From Kingella oralis (lineage in GTDB: Bacteria; Pseudomonadota; Gammaproteobacteria; Burkholderiales; Neisseriaceae), in contig NZ_CP059569.1 of assembly GCF_014054985.1 (NCBI RefSeq), positions 1,736,001-1,800,000 of the forward strand: a stretch of 64,000 bases of DNA, given 5' to 3'. The position numbers were made by a program, and so were the translations under genes. Under the pieces are notes generated by a model that was not told where the DNA came from, searched no databases, and worked only from the letters and a program-made list of their open reading frames with translations. This document shows, piece after piece, positions 16,612-25,232 of the stretch (the first letter of the stretch is position 1; each line of letters opens with the position of its first letter).

Positions 16612-17360
16612 TGAAAAAAGAACGCTTAATCCAACGCTATAAACGCGCGGAACGCTTTAACCACTGGGTGGTGGCGGGTTGCTTTGTGTTGCTTGCCATC
16701 TCGGGCTTGGCGTTTTTTTACCCCGCGTTTTTCTGGCTCACGGGCATTTTTGGCACGCCGCAGTTGGCGCGCATGGTGCATCCGATTATCGGCGTGGTGA
16801 TGTTTCTCGGCTTTTTCCGCCAATTTTTGCGCTACTGGCGGCACAACTTCATCAACAAGGAAGACATCAAATGGATGATGGCGGTGCCGCAAGTGCTCAA
16901 CGGGCATGAAGTGGGCGATGTGGGCAAATACAACGGCGGGCAAAAGGGGATGTTTTGGCTGATGACCGGCTGCATGCTGGTGCTCGGCGTTACCGGCATC
17001 ATCGCTTGGCGGCAGTATTTTTCGGGCTATTTTGCCATCAACACCGTGCGCCTTGCCCTGCTGCTGCACGCATGGGCGGCGACCATTCTGATTGCGGGCA
17101 TTATTGTGCACGTTTACGCCGCCATTTGGATACGCGGCACGGTTCGCGCCATGACCGAAGGCGTGGTTACGCAAACTTGGGCGAAAAAACACCACCCCAA
17201 ATGGTATCGTGAAGTGATGGCCAGCGCGCATGAAACGCCGAGCGGCGACGGCAATGGCGACAACACAGGCTCAGGCGGCAACGCGACCGATAAGATGCAG
17301 CCTGAAAACGCAAACGAGCTGCCTGCCGCGCCTGCGGCAGGGGAACAGCCGCAAGCGTGA
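16611..17360 (+). CDS. fdnI: Formate dehydrogenase gamma subunit (cytochrome b556)
   Basis: This membrane di-haem cytochrome b passes electrons from FdnH to quinone. The 249-residue product has four hydrophobic segments (about 18-40, 55-72, 112-133 and 145-170). Histidines suited to haem ligation include the one in RFNHWVVAG, the one in RMVHPIIG and those in the last helices (LLHAWAATIL, IVHVYAAIW). After about residue 205 there is an unusual hydrophilic tail rich in Gly, Asn and Pro (DGNGDNTGSGGN...), part of which (MQPENA) comes from a DUS-like sequence. The tail is absent from E. coli FdnI. Confidence 0.93.
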   Translation: MKKERLIQRYKRAERFNHWVVAGCFVLLAISGLAFFYPAFFWLTGIFGTPQLARMVHPIIGVVMFLGFFRQFLRYWRHNFINKEDIKWMMAVPQVLNGHEVGDVGKYNGGQKGMFWLMTGCMLVLGVTGIIAWRQYFSGYFAINTVRLALLLHAWAATILIAGIIVHVYAAIWIRGTVRAMTEGVVTQTWAKKHHPKWYREVMASAHETPSGDGNGDNTGSGGNATDKMQPENANELPAAPAAGEQPQA

Positions 17361-17392
17361 TGCAAGCCTGTTTGCGCCCATCGTGCGGCACA

Positions 17393-17438
17393 AAAGGCAG
17401 CCTGAAAACTGGTTTATGCGGGTTTCAGGCTGCCTTTA
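17393..17438 (+). terminator. Inverted DUS pair after fdnI
   Basis: AAAGGCAGCCTGAAAAC and GGTTTCAGGCTGCCTTTA lie 32 bases after the fdnI stop and form a stem with a T-rich 3' side. This probably ends the fdnGHI transcript. Confidence 0.6.
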
Positions 17439-17731
17439 TTTGGTAGAATGGAAAGGGCTGTTTGGCTGGGAGATGGCGTTTCAGGCTGCCTAATCAATCG
17501 GCGTAGTGTGCGGCTTTGCCATACACGGTCTGGCAAGGTTCAAAACATTACGGGTTGGCACAATCTCGGCGAGCCTTGGATAAGCCATCACTTGCCTTTT
17601 CAGGCTGCCTTTTGCACACATCATCCAAGGCAGCCTGAAAATATAAACAACACAAGCAGGGTGTGGATGGCTTTGCCACGCACGCCGTCTCCCATACAAC
17701 AGCTCTTTTCAGGCTGCCTAATCATCACAAC

Positions 17732-18000
17732 TGTTTAATGCTGCCGCCCTCTCCCCTACGTCCAGCCGAACGCAGCATCCTTTTTTCGGGAAAAAGCGTG
17801 CGCTTGTTCGACGACGCGCATAGCACGGCTAGTTCGCACGCGCCGAAAAAAGGATGCGGGGTGAAGGAAGTCTGCGAAGCAGACCTGCACGTCGGGGTCG
17901 CCTTTCTTTTGCTTCCTTTTCTTTGGCGAAGCAAAGAAAAGGAAGTGCCCCGTCGGCACGAGACGCATGGTTAAAGCTACGCTCAAAGCCAACCATAAAG
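17732..18000 (+). repeat. Composite hairpin repeat (family E), intact copy
   Basis: It contains three inverted repeats in a row: GCATCCTTTTTTCGG against CCGAAAAAAGGATGC, the palindrome GTCTGCGAAGCAGAC, and CTTCCTTTTCTTTG against CAAAGAAAAGGAAG. A second copy, inverted and interrupted by a MITE, is at 48621-49048. No open frame is shared between the copies. Confidence 0.75.
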
Positions 18001-18145
18001 CAGCAACCTTTTTCAGGCTGCCTATCCACAGCTATTCTGTAAACAAATATAGGCAGCCTGAAAACCAAAACACGCAAAACAAATTCCCACAAAGCCCAAA
18101 CAACAACCACCCACCCTATCAATCCCCCTTTTTCAGGCTGCCCCC

Positions 18146-18949
18146 ATGCCCACCACTCCCCCCCCCATCCAAACCCGCCCCATCACACGCTATCAGCAAG
18201 GCAACTTCACCCCCATCCAAGACACCCTCGCGCAAGAAGCCCCCATCGCCCTGGTGTACAACGGCATCTCCCACGCCGTCATCATGGCAACCCCGCAAGA
18301 CATTTCCCAGCTCGCGCTCGGGTTCAGCATCAGCGAACACATCCTGCAACGCCCCAGCCAGCTCTACGGCAGCGAAATCATCCACACGCCCCACGGCATA
18401 GAAGCCCGCTTGGAAATCGCCAGCGAATGCTTCGCCCAGCTCAAACAACGCCGCCGCACGCTCAACGGGCGCACAGGCTGCGGGCTGTGCGGCATAGACA
18501 GCCTCGCCGCCGCCCAGCCAAGCATCGCCCCCGTAACACGCAGCCTGAAAACCCAAGCCGCCCATATCAACCAAGCCCTCGCCCAGTTCAACCAACACCA
18601 GCCCCTGCGCCAGCAAACCGGCAGTCTGCACGCCGCCGCGTGGGTGATTGGCGGGCAAATCCAAGCCAGCTACGAAGACATCGGGCGGCACAACGCGCTA
18701 GACAAACTCATCGGGCATCTCGTGCAACACCGCGCCGACACCCAGCAAGGCTGGCTGCTGCTGTCCAGCCGCGCCAGCTACGAAATGATAGCCAAAGCCG
18801 CCAGCATCGGCATTCACACCATTGTTGCCGTCTCCGCCGCCACCGCGCTCGCCGCCCAAATCGCCGAACAAGCCCACATCACCCTAATCGGCTTTGCCAA
18901 ACCCGAAAAATTCACCATCTACACCCATCCGCAATACATCACAGCCTAG
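18146..18949 (+). CDS. fdhD: Formate dehydrogenase accessory sulfurtransferase FdhD
   Basis: FdhD transfers sulfur from the cysteine desulfurase IscS to the molybdenum cofactor, which activates formate dehydrogenase. The 267-residue product has the catalytic CxxC loop in RTGCGLCGIDSL (near residues 110-115), plus LALGFSISEHIL and DIGRHNALDKLIGH, all standard for the family. Codons 5-7 are CCC CCC CCC, and with neighbouring bases they make a run of nine C at 18158-18166, 12 bases after ATG. Slippage there would abolish the protein. The gene sits between a DUS and fdhE and supports fdnGHI just upstream. Confidence 0.93.
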   Translation: MPTTPPPIQTRPITRYQQGNFTPIQDTLAQEAPIALVYNGISHAVIMATPQDISQLALGFSISEHILQRPSQLYGSEIIHTPHGIEARLEIASECFAQLKQRRRTLNGRTGCGLCGIDSLAAAQPSIAPVTRSLKTQAAHINQALAQFNQHQPLRQQTGSLHAAAWVIGGQIQASYEDIGRHNALDKLIGHLVQHRADTQQGWLLLSSRASYEMIAKAASIGIHTIVAVSAATALAAQIAEQAHITLIGFAKPEKFTIYTHPQYITA

Positions 18950-18993
18950 CTCATCCGTTTTCAGGCTGCCTCACACACCCCAAAGGAACCCCC

Positions 18994-19866
18994 ATGACCC
19001 CCGAACAAATCCAAAACAAACCCTTCTTCTACAAACCCTTCTACATCCCCCCCAAAGCCGACCTCTTCGCCCAACGCGCCCTCCGCTTCCAAGAACTCGC
19101 CCGGCAAGACCCCTCCTCATGGCACGACTACCTCACCATCATGGCAAACCTCGCCCAAGCGCAACAACACGCCCTAGACCAACACCCAAGGCAGCCTGAA
19201 ACCGCCTTGCCGCGCGTCCCAACCGTGCCGCCGCACACCATCGGCAGCCTGAAAACCATCATCCGCCACATCGCCCCCACCCTATCCGAAGCCACCCAAG
19301 CCACCCTGCAAACCCTGCTCAACACCCCCGAAGCCGAGCTCACCGCCCTTGCCGAACGCATCCTGCAAGGCGACATCCCCGAACACGAAAAACCCTACCA
19401 AATCTGGCTGCACGCCGCCCTGCAAGTCGCCTACACCGCCCAAGCCCGACAACAAAGCGACGACACCGTCCCCCCGCAAGACGACCGCGCCCACTGCCCC
19501 AACTGCGGCAACGAAGCCATCGCCTCCGTCATCCTCAGCGGCGGCGACTGGGACGGCTTGCGCTACCAACACTGCCCCCTGTGCAACAGCCAATGGAACG
19601 CCCTGCGCGCCAAATGCACCTACTGCGGCGACCAATCCGCCATCTCCCACCAGCAAATCGACACCCTCGAAGCCCCGCCCGTTTACCAAGGCGCGCGCGC
19701 CGAATGCTGCGGCAAATGCCATCACTACCGCAAAGTTTTCCTGCACAGCCAACAACACCACGCCGACCCCGTCGCCGACGACCTCGCCAGCCTCGCCCTA
19801 GACATCCTGCTTGCCGAGCAAAACGAATACACCCGCGGCGGGCACAACCCGTTCTGGCTGGACTAA
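18994..19866 (+). CDS. fdhE: Formate dehydrogenase accessory protein FdhE
   Basis: FdhE is a cytoplasmic factor that binds the formate dehydrogenase catalytic subunit and is needed for its activity. The product has 290 residues from ATG 18994, which has AAAGGAACC upstream. The frame stays open far upstream through fdhD in another phase, but that part is a shadow. The C-terminal half has the four rubredoxin-like cysteine pairs: CPNCGNEAIASVI, CPLCNSQW, CTYCGDQ and CCGKCHHYRK. Two DUS are translated (RQPETA at about 19192 and IGSLKT at 19242). It follows fdhD by 44 bases and is probably co-transcribed. Confidence 0.93.
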   Translation: MTPEQIQNKPFFYKPFYIPPKADLFAQRALRFQELARQDPSSWHDYLTIMANLAQAQQHALDQHPRQPETALPRVPTVPPHTIGSLKTIIRHIAPTLSEATQATLQTLLNTPEAELTALAERILQGDIPEHEKPYQIWLHAALQVAYTAQARQQSDDTVPPQDDRAHCPNCGNEAIASVILSGGDWDGLRYQHCPLCNSQWNALRAKCTYCGDQSAISHQQIDTLEAPPVYQGARAECCGKCHHYRKVFLHSQQHHADPVADDLASLALDILLAEQNEYTRGGHNPFWLD

Positions 19867-20261
19867 CCCCAAGCCCAAGCCGTTTTCAGGCTGCCCCAAG
19901 CAACAAAAAGGCAGCCTGAAAACCGCTTCGCCCGCTTCCGCAACAGCCAAACCGCCATTTACCCTTTGCCAAAGCCTTGGATGCGGTCTGCGTAGCGAAA
20001 CAGAATGGCGACGTTTTTTTACAAAGATTTCAGGCTGCCTTCCCCAAAAAGGCAGCCTGAAAACCCATCAGCCCCGCCCACCGCCGCCAAGCCCATCCCA
20101 TGCAAAATAAAAAATTTCGGCGAATCACCCCATTAGCCCCGACCGCCACCGCCAGCCAAAGCACGCCCCCAAACGGGAACAAAAAATGCTGGAAAACAGG
20201 CTCCACATCAAAGCAGGCATCAGCCCCGCCCGCCCCCGATAACCCAACCCACGGAGTCCCC
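19867..20261. other. Spacer between fdhE and the autotransporter
   Basis: It contains two inverted DUS pairs and about 200 bases without recognisable structure. An in-frame extension of the autotransporter ORF back to 20100 lacks signal-peptide character and is taken as non-coding. Confidence 0.6.
19881..19924 (+). terminator. Inverted DUS pair after fdhE
   Basis: GTTTTCAGGCTGCC and GGCAGCCTGAAAAC flank a spacer that includes AAAAA. It lies 15 bases after the fdhE stop. Confidence 0.5.
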
Positions 20262-23003
20262 ATGAAAAGCGCACCCTTCAAAACCATCACCCTAGCCGTG
20301 CTCGCCGCCCTGCTGTCAGCCTGCGGCGGCGGAGGCGGCGGCAGCGGTTCCGACATCCGCCCCGACTACAACGGCGGCGGCAACGGCAATAACCACACGG
20401 GCAACGGCAGCCGCCCCATTTCAGGCACATGGCAAGCCGCAGCCGCCAACGACAAAGCCGAAGCCCTGAGCGGCGACGGCGCCTACATCGGCATCGTGGA
20501 CACCGGCATCAAAACCGACGGCATCGGCTTGCGCAACCGCAACGCCCGCATCAGCAAAAAAGTCATCGCCGTCTACGACAACGAACTGGTCGATTCCAAC
20601 GACACCATCGGCCACGGCACCAAAATGACCGAAATCATCTTAGACCACGCCCCCCAAGCCGCCATCAATTCGGGCGTGAACAGCCCGAGCAGCGTGTATT
20701 CGTCCACAGGCCTCACCAACCTGCTGCTGGCGATGGAGCAAGGCACCAAAATCAACATCCTCAACAACTCATACGGCGACGACACCACCTCCAACAACGT
20801 CAGCATCGAATACGGCAAAAACTACGAAAAACTCAGCAACAGCTATTTGCTGCCGCTGTACCGCGAATTCGTCAACCGCAACGTGCTCGTGCTCAAAGCC
20901 GCCGGCAACGAAGACCGCACCATCACCAACGCCGGCGCCGCCCTGCCCCTTGTCGCCCCCGAGCTGGAAAAAGGCTTTCTCGCCATCAGCGCCTACGACC
21001 AAGCAAGCGGCGAGAAAACCCAAAACGCCTGCGGCGAGCTGACCAAAAACTGGTGCATCACCGCCCCCGAGCTCTTCTCCACCTACGGCATCGACACGCA
21101 AAAAACCGCCTATGTCGGCACGTCCAACGCCACCGCCTATGTTTCCGCTCTGTCTGCCCGCATCAAAAGCCGCTACGACTGGTTCAGCAACGAAGACATC
21201 AAAAACGCCCTGATTACCACCGCCATCGACAAAGGCGCGCCGGGCGTGGATGCCGTTTGGGGGCACGGCTTGGTAAACGAATCCGCCAGCCTCAACGGCT
21301 ACGGACGCTTCGACAAAACCCACACCTTCAACGTGGAAGGCAACAAACGTGCCTATTTCTTCGACAACGACATTTCAGGCGCGGGCGGCATGATTAAAAC
21401 AGGCAGCGACATCTTGGTGATGAACGGCAACAACACCTACACCGGCAACACCGAAATCCGCGCGGGCGAACTGGTTGCCAACGGCCATTCTGTGTCTAAC
21501 CATATTGTGGGCAGCGGCGGCAAGCTCACCATCGGCGACAGCGCCGACACCATCCGCTTAGGCTCGGTCAGCAACCAAGGCACGCTGGAAGTGAACCAAG
21601 CCAATCTGCAAATCAACGGCAGCCTGAATAACCGAAACGGCAACATCAATCAAGCCATCGGCACCCGCATCAACATCAGCGGCAACGCCGACTTAACCAA
21701 CAGCAGCCTCACGCTCACCGGCGTGAAAAACGGCTATGTAACCCGCCAAGGCAACACCGAAGTGCTGCTCAACGCCGAGCAAGGCATCAGCAGCGCAGCA
21801 GGCTTTGCCGTGCGCTACGGCACCCAGCTGGGCGAACTAATTAACAACAGCTACAACGTAACCGGCAAGCAAGTGAGCGTAACCACCTCGCGCCAACAAA
21901 TCGGCGACGTGCTGCGCAACCAAGCCGACTACACGGGGCGCGACAAAACCATCTCCATCCTTGACGGCTTGTTAGACAAACTGGATGCGAGCAAGCTGGG
22001 CAACAGCATCACCTACGGCTACATAATGCCCACCAACGACGAACCCGTGGCGGGCGCAGGCATCGCCCAAGCCCTGCTCACCACCCGCGCGCTCAACAAA
22101 ACCGTGTTCGGACTCAGCACTGAAACCGCCCGCCACGCGCAAGAACACGCCGTGAACGAAAAAATCGTCCGCAGCGACAAAACCATGCGGCAAGCCCTGA
22201 TGTCCAACGCAGACGGCACGATGTGGGTGGACGCGGGCTACGGCACGTCCCACGCCCGCAACATGGCAAGCATCCACGGCGAAAGCAAGGATTACAGCCA
22301 ATCGCTCGGCTTGGCGCGCCACTTCGGCGCAGACGGCAAACACGGGCTTGCCGTGCAACTGAGTAACCTGTCGCACAAATGGACGGAAAGCTACGGCGGC
22401 TTGAACAAAAAAATCACCACGCGCGGCGCGGGCTTGGAAGGCGCGTACACGTTTAACCAAGGCGGCTACTGGCTTTCCGCCATGCTGGGCGCGGACTTCC
22501 TGAAAGCCAAAACCGACTTCGGCTCAGACCGTGGCAACCAATATCTATTCGGCATCGCCGCAGGCAAAGCGTTCAACTTTGACCGTTTCGGCATCATGCC
22601 CAGCATCAGCCTGCAACACGCCCGCATCAACGGCTTGGACTACAACCTCAACCGCTACGGCGCGGATTTGGTTTCCGCCGACAACGTGAAAACCCGCGAA
22701 ACCAGCGCTGCCATCGGCGTGGACGGCTTGTGGAAAATCGACGAAAAAGGCAAATGGACGCTCAACGCAGGCTTGAAACTGCGCGAAATCCTCAACGGCA
22801 AAACCCGCTACACCGCCAACTACGGCGGCATCAAAACCAACGTGCGCGAATCGTATTCAGGACACCGCCCCAACATCGCCCTCACTGTGGGCACGAACTA
22901 CCACATCACCGACAGCCTGAACGTGTACCTCAACGGCGCGTATGAAAACGGCCGATACCGCAACAAACGCGCGGCAAACGTGGGCTTGGGTTGGAAGTTC
23001 TGA
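20262..23003 (+). CDS. Lipidated subtilisin-like autotransporter protease (NalP/AspA-like)
   Basis: The 913-residue surface serine protease has a lipoprotein signal (LAALLSAC, Cys21) followed by a Gly-rich linker. The S8 domain has its triad at Asp80 (GIVDTGI), His118 (IGHGTKM) and Ser288 (VGTSNATAY), with Asn216 in AAGNED as the oxyanion residue. A passenger-associated repeat (NDISGAGGMIKTGSDILVMNG, then NNTYTGNTEIRAGEL) and a C-terminal beta barrel ending in WKF follow. The layout matches neisserial NalP, which releases other surface proteins, but here it is shorter. The Gly codons after Cys21 alternate GGC/GGA, so the poly-C switch of NalP is missing. ATG 20262 has CGGAG upstream. Confidence 0.9.
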   Translation: MKSAPFKTITLAVLAALLSACGGGGGGSGSDIRPDYNGGGNGNNHTGNGSRPISGTWQAAAANDKAEALSGDGAYIGIVDTGIKTDGIGLRNRNARISKKVIAVYDNELVDSNDTIGHGTKMTEIILDHAPQAAINSGVNSPSSVYSSTGLTNLLLAMEQGTKINILNNSYGDDTTSNNVSIEYGKNYEKLSNSYLLPLYREFVNRNVLVLKAAGNEDRTITNAGAALPLVAPELEKGFLAISAYDQASGEKTQNACGELTKNWCITAPELFSTYGIDTQKTAYVGTSNATAYVSALSARIKSRYDWFSNEDIKNALITTAIDKGAPGVDAVWGHGLVNESASLNGYGRFDKTHTFNVEGNKRAYFFDNDISGAGGMIKTGSDILVMNGNNTYTGNTEIRAGELVANGHSVSNHIVGSGGKLTIGDSADTIRLGSVSNQGTLEVNQANLQINGSLNNRNGNINQAIGTRINISGNADLTNSSLTLTGVKNGYVTRQGNTEVLLNAEQGISSAAGFAVRYGTQLGELINNSYNVTGKQVSVTTSRQQIGDVLRNQADYTGRDKTISILDGLLDKLDASKLGNSITYGYIMPTNDEPVAGAGIAQALLTTRALNKTVFGLSTETARHAQEHAVNEKIVRSDKTMRQALMSNADGTMWVDAGYGTSHARNMASIHGESKDYSQSLGLARHFGADGKHGLAVQLSNLSHKWTESYGGLNKKITTRGAGLEGAYTFNQGGYWLSAMLGADFLKAKTDFGSDRGNQYLFGIAAGKAFNFDRFGIMPSISLQHARINGLDYNLNRYGADLVSADNVKTRETSAAIGVDGLWKIDEKGKWTLNAGLKLREILNGKTRYTANYGGIKTNVRESYSGHRPNIALTVGTNYHITDSLNVYLNGAYENGRYRNKRAANVGLGWKF

Positions 23004-23027
23004 ACCATCGTTCTCGCAAAGCCGAAC

Positions 23028-23111
23028 GGCAGCCTGAAAACGACTGCTGACAAAAATCCGCATTTTGCTTCCACCCAAGCAAAGTGCGGATGATTGTTTT
23101 CAGGCTGCCTT
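23028..23111. terminator. Nested hairpin after the autotransporter
   Basis: Outer arms are a DUS and its complement (23028-23040 and 23097-23110). Inside, ATCCGCATTTTGCTT pairs with AAGCAAAGTGCGGAT (one mismatch). It lies 25 bases after the stop. Confidence 0.5.
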
Positions 23112-23162
23112 AACTGTTTACCCAGCCATCTGAGGCAGCCTGAAACCTTTGCCAAGCCTAAT

Positions 23163-23252
23163 CTATGGCGCGTCGGCGGCTCGCCGACATTTTGCCAATC
23201 AGCAAAGCCATGTTGAAGCAACTATTTGGCGACGAGCCGTCGCCGCTCCATT
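23163..23252. repeat. REPIN-like double-hairpin repeat, copy A2
   Basis: Left arm ATGGCGCGTCGGCGGCTCGC, right arm GGCGACGAGCCGTCGCCGCT then CCATT. The flanks CCTTTGC(A/C)AA on the left and TAGATTTCAGGCTGCC on the right match copy A1, so the repeated unit may extend into the neighbouring DUS. Confidence 0.7.
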
Positions 23253-23464
23253 TTAGATTTCAGGCTGCCTCAACCCTCAACTGTTTGCAAACCATAAGGC
23301 AGCCTGAAAACAGCAAAGCCGCTTGGCACAATGCCCAACGGTTTTTACCGGATAGCTTGAGATTGGATTTCAGGCTGCCTCACTTCCCTATCCCAACAAA
23401 TAAACCAGCCCACCGGAACCCCAAGTTCCAATGGGCTGATTTCTATCTATCCGCTGACAAACAG

Positions 23465-24988
23465 CTAACTCAACGCCACTTCCGTCAGCAGCATCACCGT
23501 CGCAATCGCCAGCAACGCCCCAATCATCGGCAGCACAAATTTTACCCATTTGTTAAACGGAATATTCAGCATTTGCAGGGTAACCAGCACCAAACCGGTC
23601 GGTGCAAGGAACAGCATCGCATATTGCCCCCACATATACGCGCTCACCACAATATGGCGCGGCACGCCCACCGTATCCGCCAGCGGAGCCATAATCGGCA
23701 TAGACAGCACCGCCAAGCCAGAAGAAGACGGCACAATCAAGCCTAGGAAGAAGAACACCACCAGTTGCGCCATAATAAACAGAGCGGGCGGCATACCTGT
23801 TACCAAGTGGGTGGAGAAATCCAAAATGGTATCGGAAATCAAGCCCTCTTCCAGCACCATGTTCACGCCGCGCGCCAAGCCGATAATCAGCGACACGCCC
23901 ACTAATTCAGATGCACCTTTGGTAAACGAGTTCACAATATCCTGCTCGCTCAGCCCCGACAAAATCATCACAAAAAACGCAATGGTTAAGAACGAAGCCG
24001 CCATTTGCGGGAACCACCAGCCGCGCGACATCACGCCCCACACCAAAATAGGGAACGCCGCCACAAACAGCACCAAAATCACTTTTTTGCGCCAGTCAAA
24101 CGCCACTTCGCCTTCGGCTTTCACATCTTGCATATACAATTTGTAAAATTCCTCGCGGTCTTCATAAGTGTACGAGAAGCTGGGGTCGGCTTTGATTTTG
24201 TTGGTGTACCAGCGCAGGTAGGCAATCACGCAGCCCACGCCCAGCACCAAGCCAATCGCGCGCGGCACTATGCCTTGCGTGAACACAATCCCCGCCGCGT
24301 TAGACGCAATCACCACCGAGAACGGGTTGATGGTGGAAAACGCCGTCCCCATCGACGAAGCCAAGAAAATCGCGCCCACGCACACAATGGAATCATAGCC
24401 CAGCGACAAGAACACGGGCACCAAAATCGGATAGAACGCCACCGCTTCTTCTTCCATGCCGCAGGTTGTGCCGCCCAACGCCATCAATACGCAAACCATG
24501 AACACAATCATAAATTCATTGCCTTTGCTGCGTTTGGAAAGCGCGGTTAAGCCCGCGTTGAATGCGCCGGTTTTGTTAATCACGCCGATTAAGCCGCCGA
24601 GCACAAAGATAAACGCCATCACATCTGCGCCTTCAATCGTGCCACGCACCATGCTTTCAGCAATATCGCCCAAGCCTTTGGGGTGTTGCGGCACACGCTG
24701 ATAGCTGTTGGGAATGGCGATGGGCTTGCGAATCACGCCGTCGGTAAAGTTTTTCAGCTCAATTTTGATGTTGAGTTTGTCCAAAGTTTCTTTGGTGGCG
24801 GGCATGGTGGTGTCTGCCTCGCCGTGTTTTTTGATGACAAACACTTTCTCGGTTGAGTTGTAAGTCAGTTTTGAATAAGTACCAGAAGGGACGATCCATG
24901 TTGCGCCCACGGCAATCACCATGATGATGAGCAAAATGGTGAACGCGGAGGGGAAATGGAACGGTTTTTTTACTTTCTTCTCCATCAT
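23465..24988 (-). CDS. YfcC/DcuC-type membrane carrier
   Basis: This is a 507-residue polytopic inner-membrane protein with about 12 hydrophobic segments. N-terminal FHFPSAFTILLIIMVIAV, WIVPSGTY and the later GGTTCGMEEEAVAFYP, SSMGTAFSTINPFSVVIASN and GLIVPSSSGLAVLSMPIMAP belong to the YfcC/C4-dicarboxylate anaerobic carrier group (PF03606). In various bacteria members of this group move dicarboxylates, arginine/ornithine or peptides, so the substrate cannot be named. The start follows TTAAGGAGCTTATG. Methionine 2 would work equally well. It stands alone, with 244 A/T-rich bases upstream. Confidence 0.82.
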   Translation of the reverse strand: MMEKKVKKPFHFPSAFTILLIIMVIAVGATWIVPSGTYSKLTYNSTEKVFVIKKHGEADTTMPATKETLDKLNIKIELKNFTDGVIRKPIAIPNSYQRVPQHPKGLGDIAESMVRGTIEGADVMAFIFVLGGLIGVINKTGAFNAGLTALSKRSKGNEFMIVFMVCVLMALGGTTCGMEEEAVAFYPILVPVFLSLGYDSIVCVGAIFLASSMGTAFSTINPFSVVIASNAAGIVFTQGIVPRAIGLVLGVGCVIAYLRWYTNKIKADPSFSYTYEDREEFYKLYMQDVKAEGEVAFDWRKKVILVLFVAAFPILVWGVMSRGWWFPQMAASFLTIAFFVMILSGLSEQDIVNSFTKGASELVGVSLIIGLARGVNMVLEEGLISDTILDFSTHLVTGMPPALFIMAQLVVFFFLGLIVPSSSGLAVLSMPIMAPLADTVGVPRHIVVSAYMWGQYAMLFLAPTGLVLVTLQMLNIPFNKWVKFVLPMIGALLAIATVMLLTEVALS

Positions 24989-25232
24989 AAGCTCCTTAAA
25001 TCGCAGCGCACGCTTTCAAACAACCAAAACGCTGCTGCATCTTGTTCAAACGTTACAAAAAGATACAAGTAGAAAACAGCTTGAAATTGGCAAATTACAC
25101 GATTTTTATTGCTTAGTTTTTCCGAATTCTAGACCTATTCGCCCAATCTGTCTTAATTTAGGTCAATTTGTTTTAACTTATTTTCATTGTTTGTTGATAT
25201 AAATTTACACGGATTTCTGTTAAGCAGCCCGC
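24989..25232. other. A/T-rich spacer without repeats
   Basis: This spacer stands out by its low GC content and absence of DUS. It probably holds the promoter of the YfcC-type gene, but I cannot fix -35 and -10 boxes with confidence. Confidence 0.4.

Larger units (their letters stand above)
17361..18145. other. Repeat-filled spacer between fdnI and fdhD
   Basis: The 785 bases carry several DUS, short palindromic fragments of the GTGTGGCTTTGCCACGCACC type (around 17650-17690) and the composite family E repeat. No convincing gene is present; the frames that cross it are translations of repeats. Confidence 0.7.
23004..23464. other. Repeat-filled spacer after the autotransporter
   Basis: The 461 bases hold a nested hairpin, a family A element, an AAACCGTTTGG-type hairpin (23315-23346) and several DUS. 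I see no gene. Confidence 0.7.

Noticed and set aside
17448..17738. 96-codon open frame in the fdnI-fdhD spacer
   Set aside because: Its translation is almost entirely DUS peptides (VSGCL, PFQAAF, RQPEN) and palindromic repeat.
18427..18993. In-frame upstream extension of fdhE through fdhD
   Set aside because: It is an Arg/Pro/His-rich translation of fdhD in another phase. The ribosome-binding site and homology begin at 18994.
20100..20261. Longer N terminus of the autotransporter
   Set aside because: The lipoprotein signal begins at ATG 20262, which has a ribosome-binding site. The extension would bury it.
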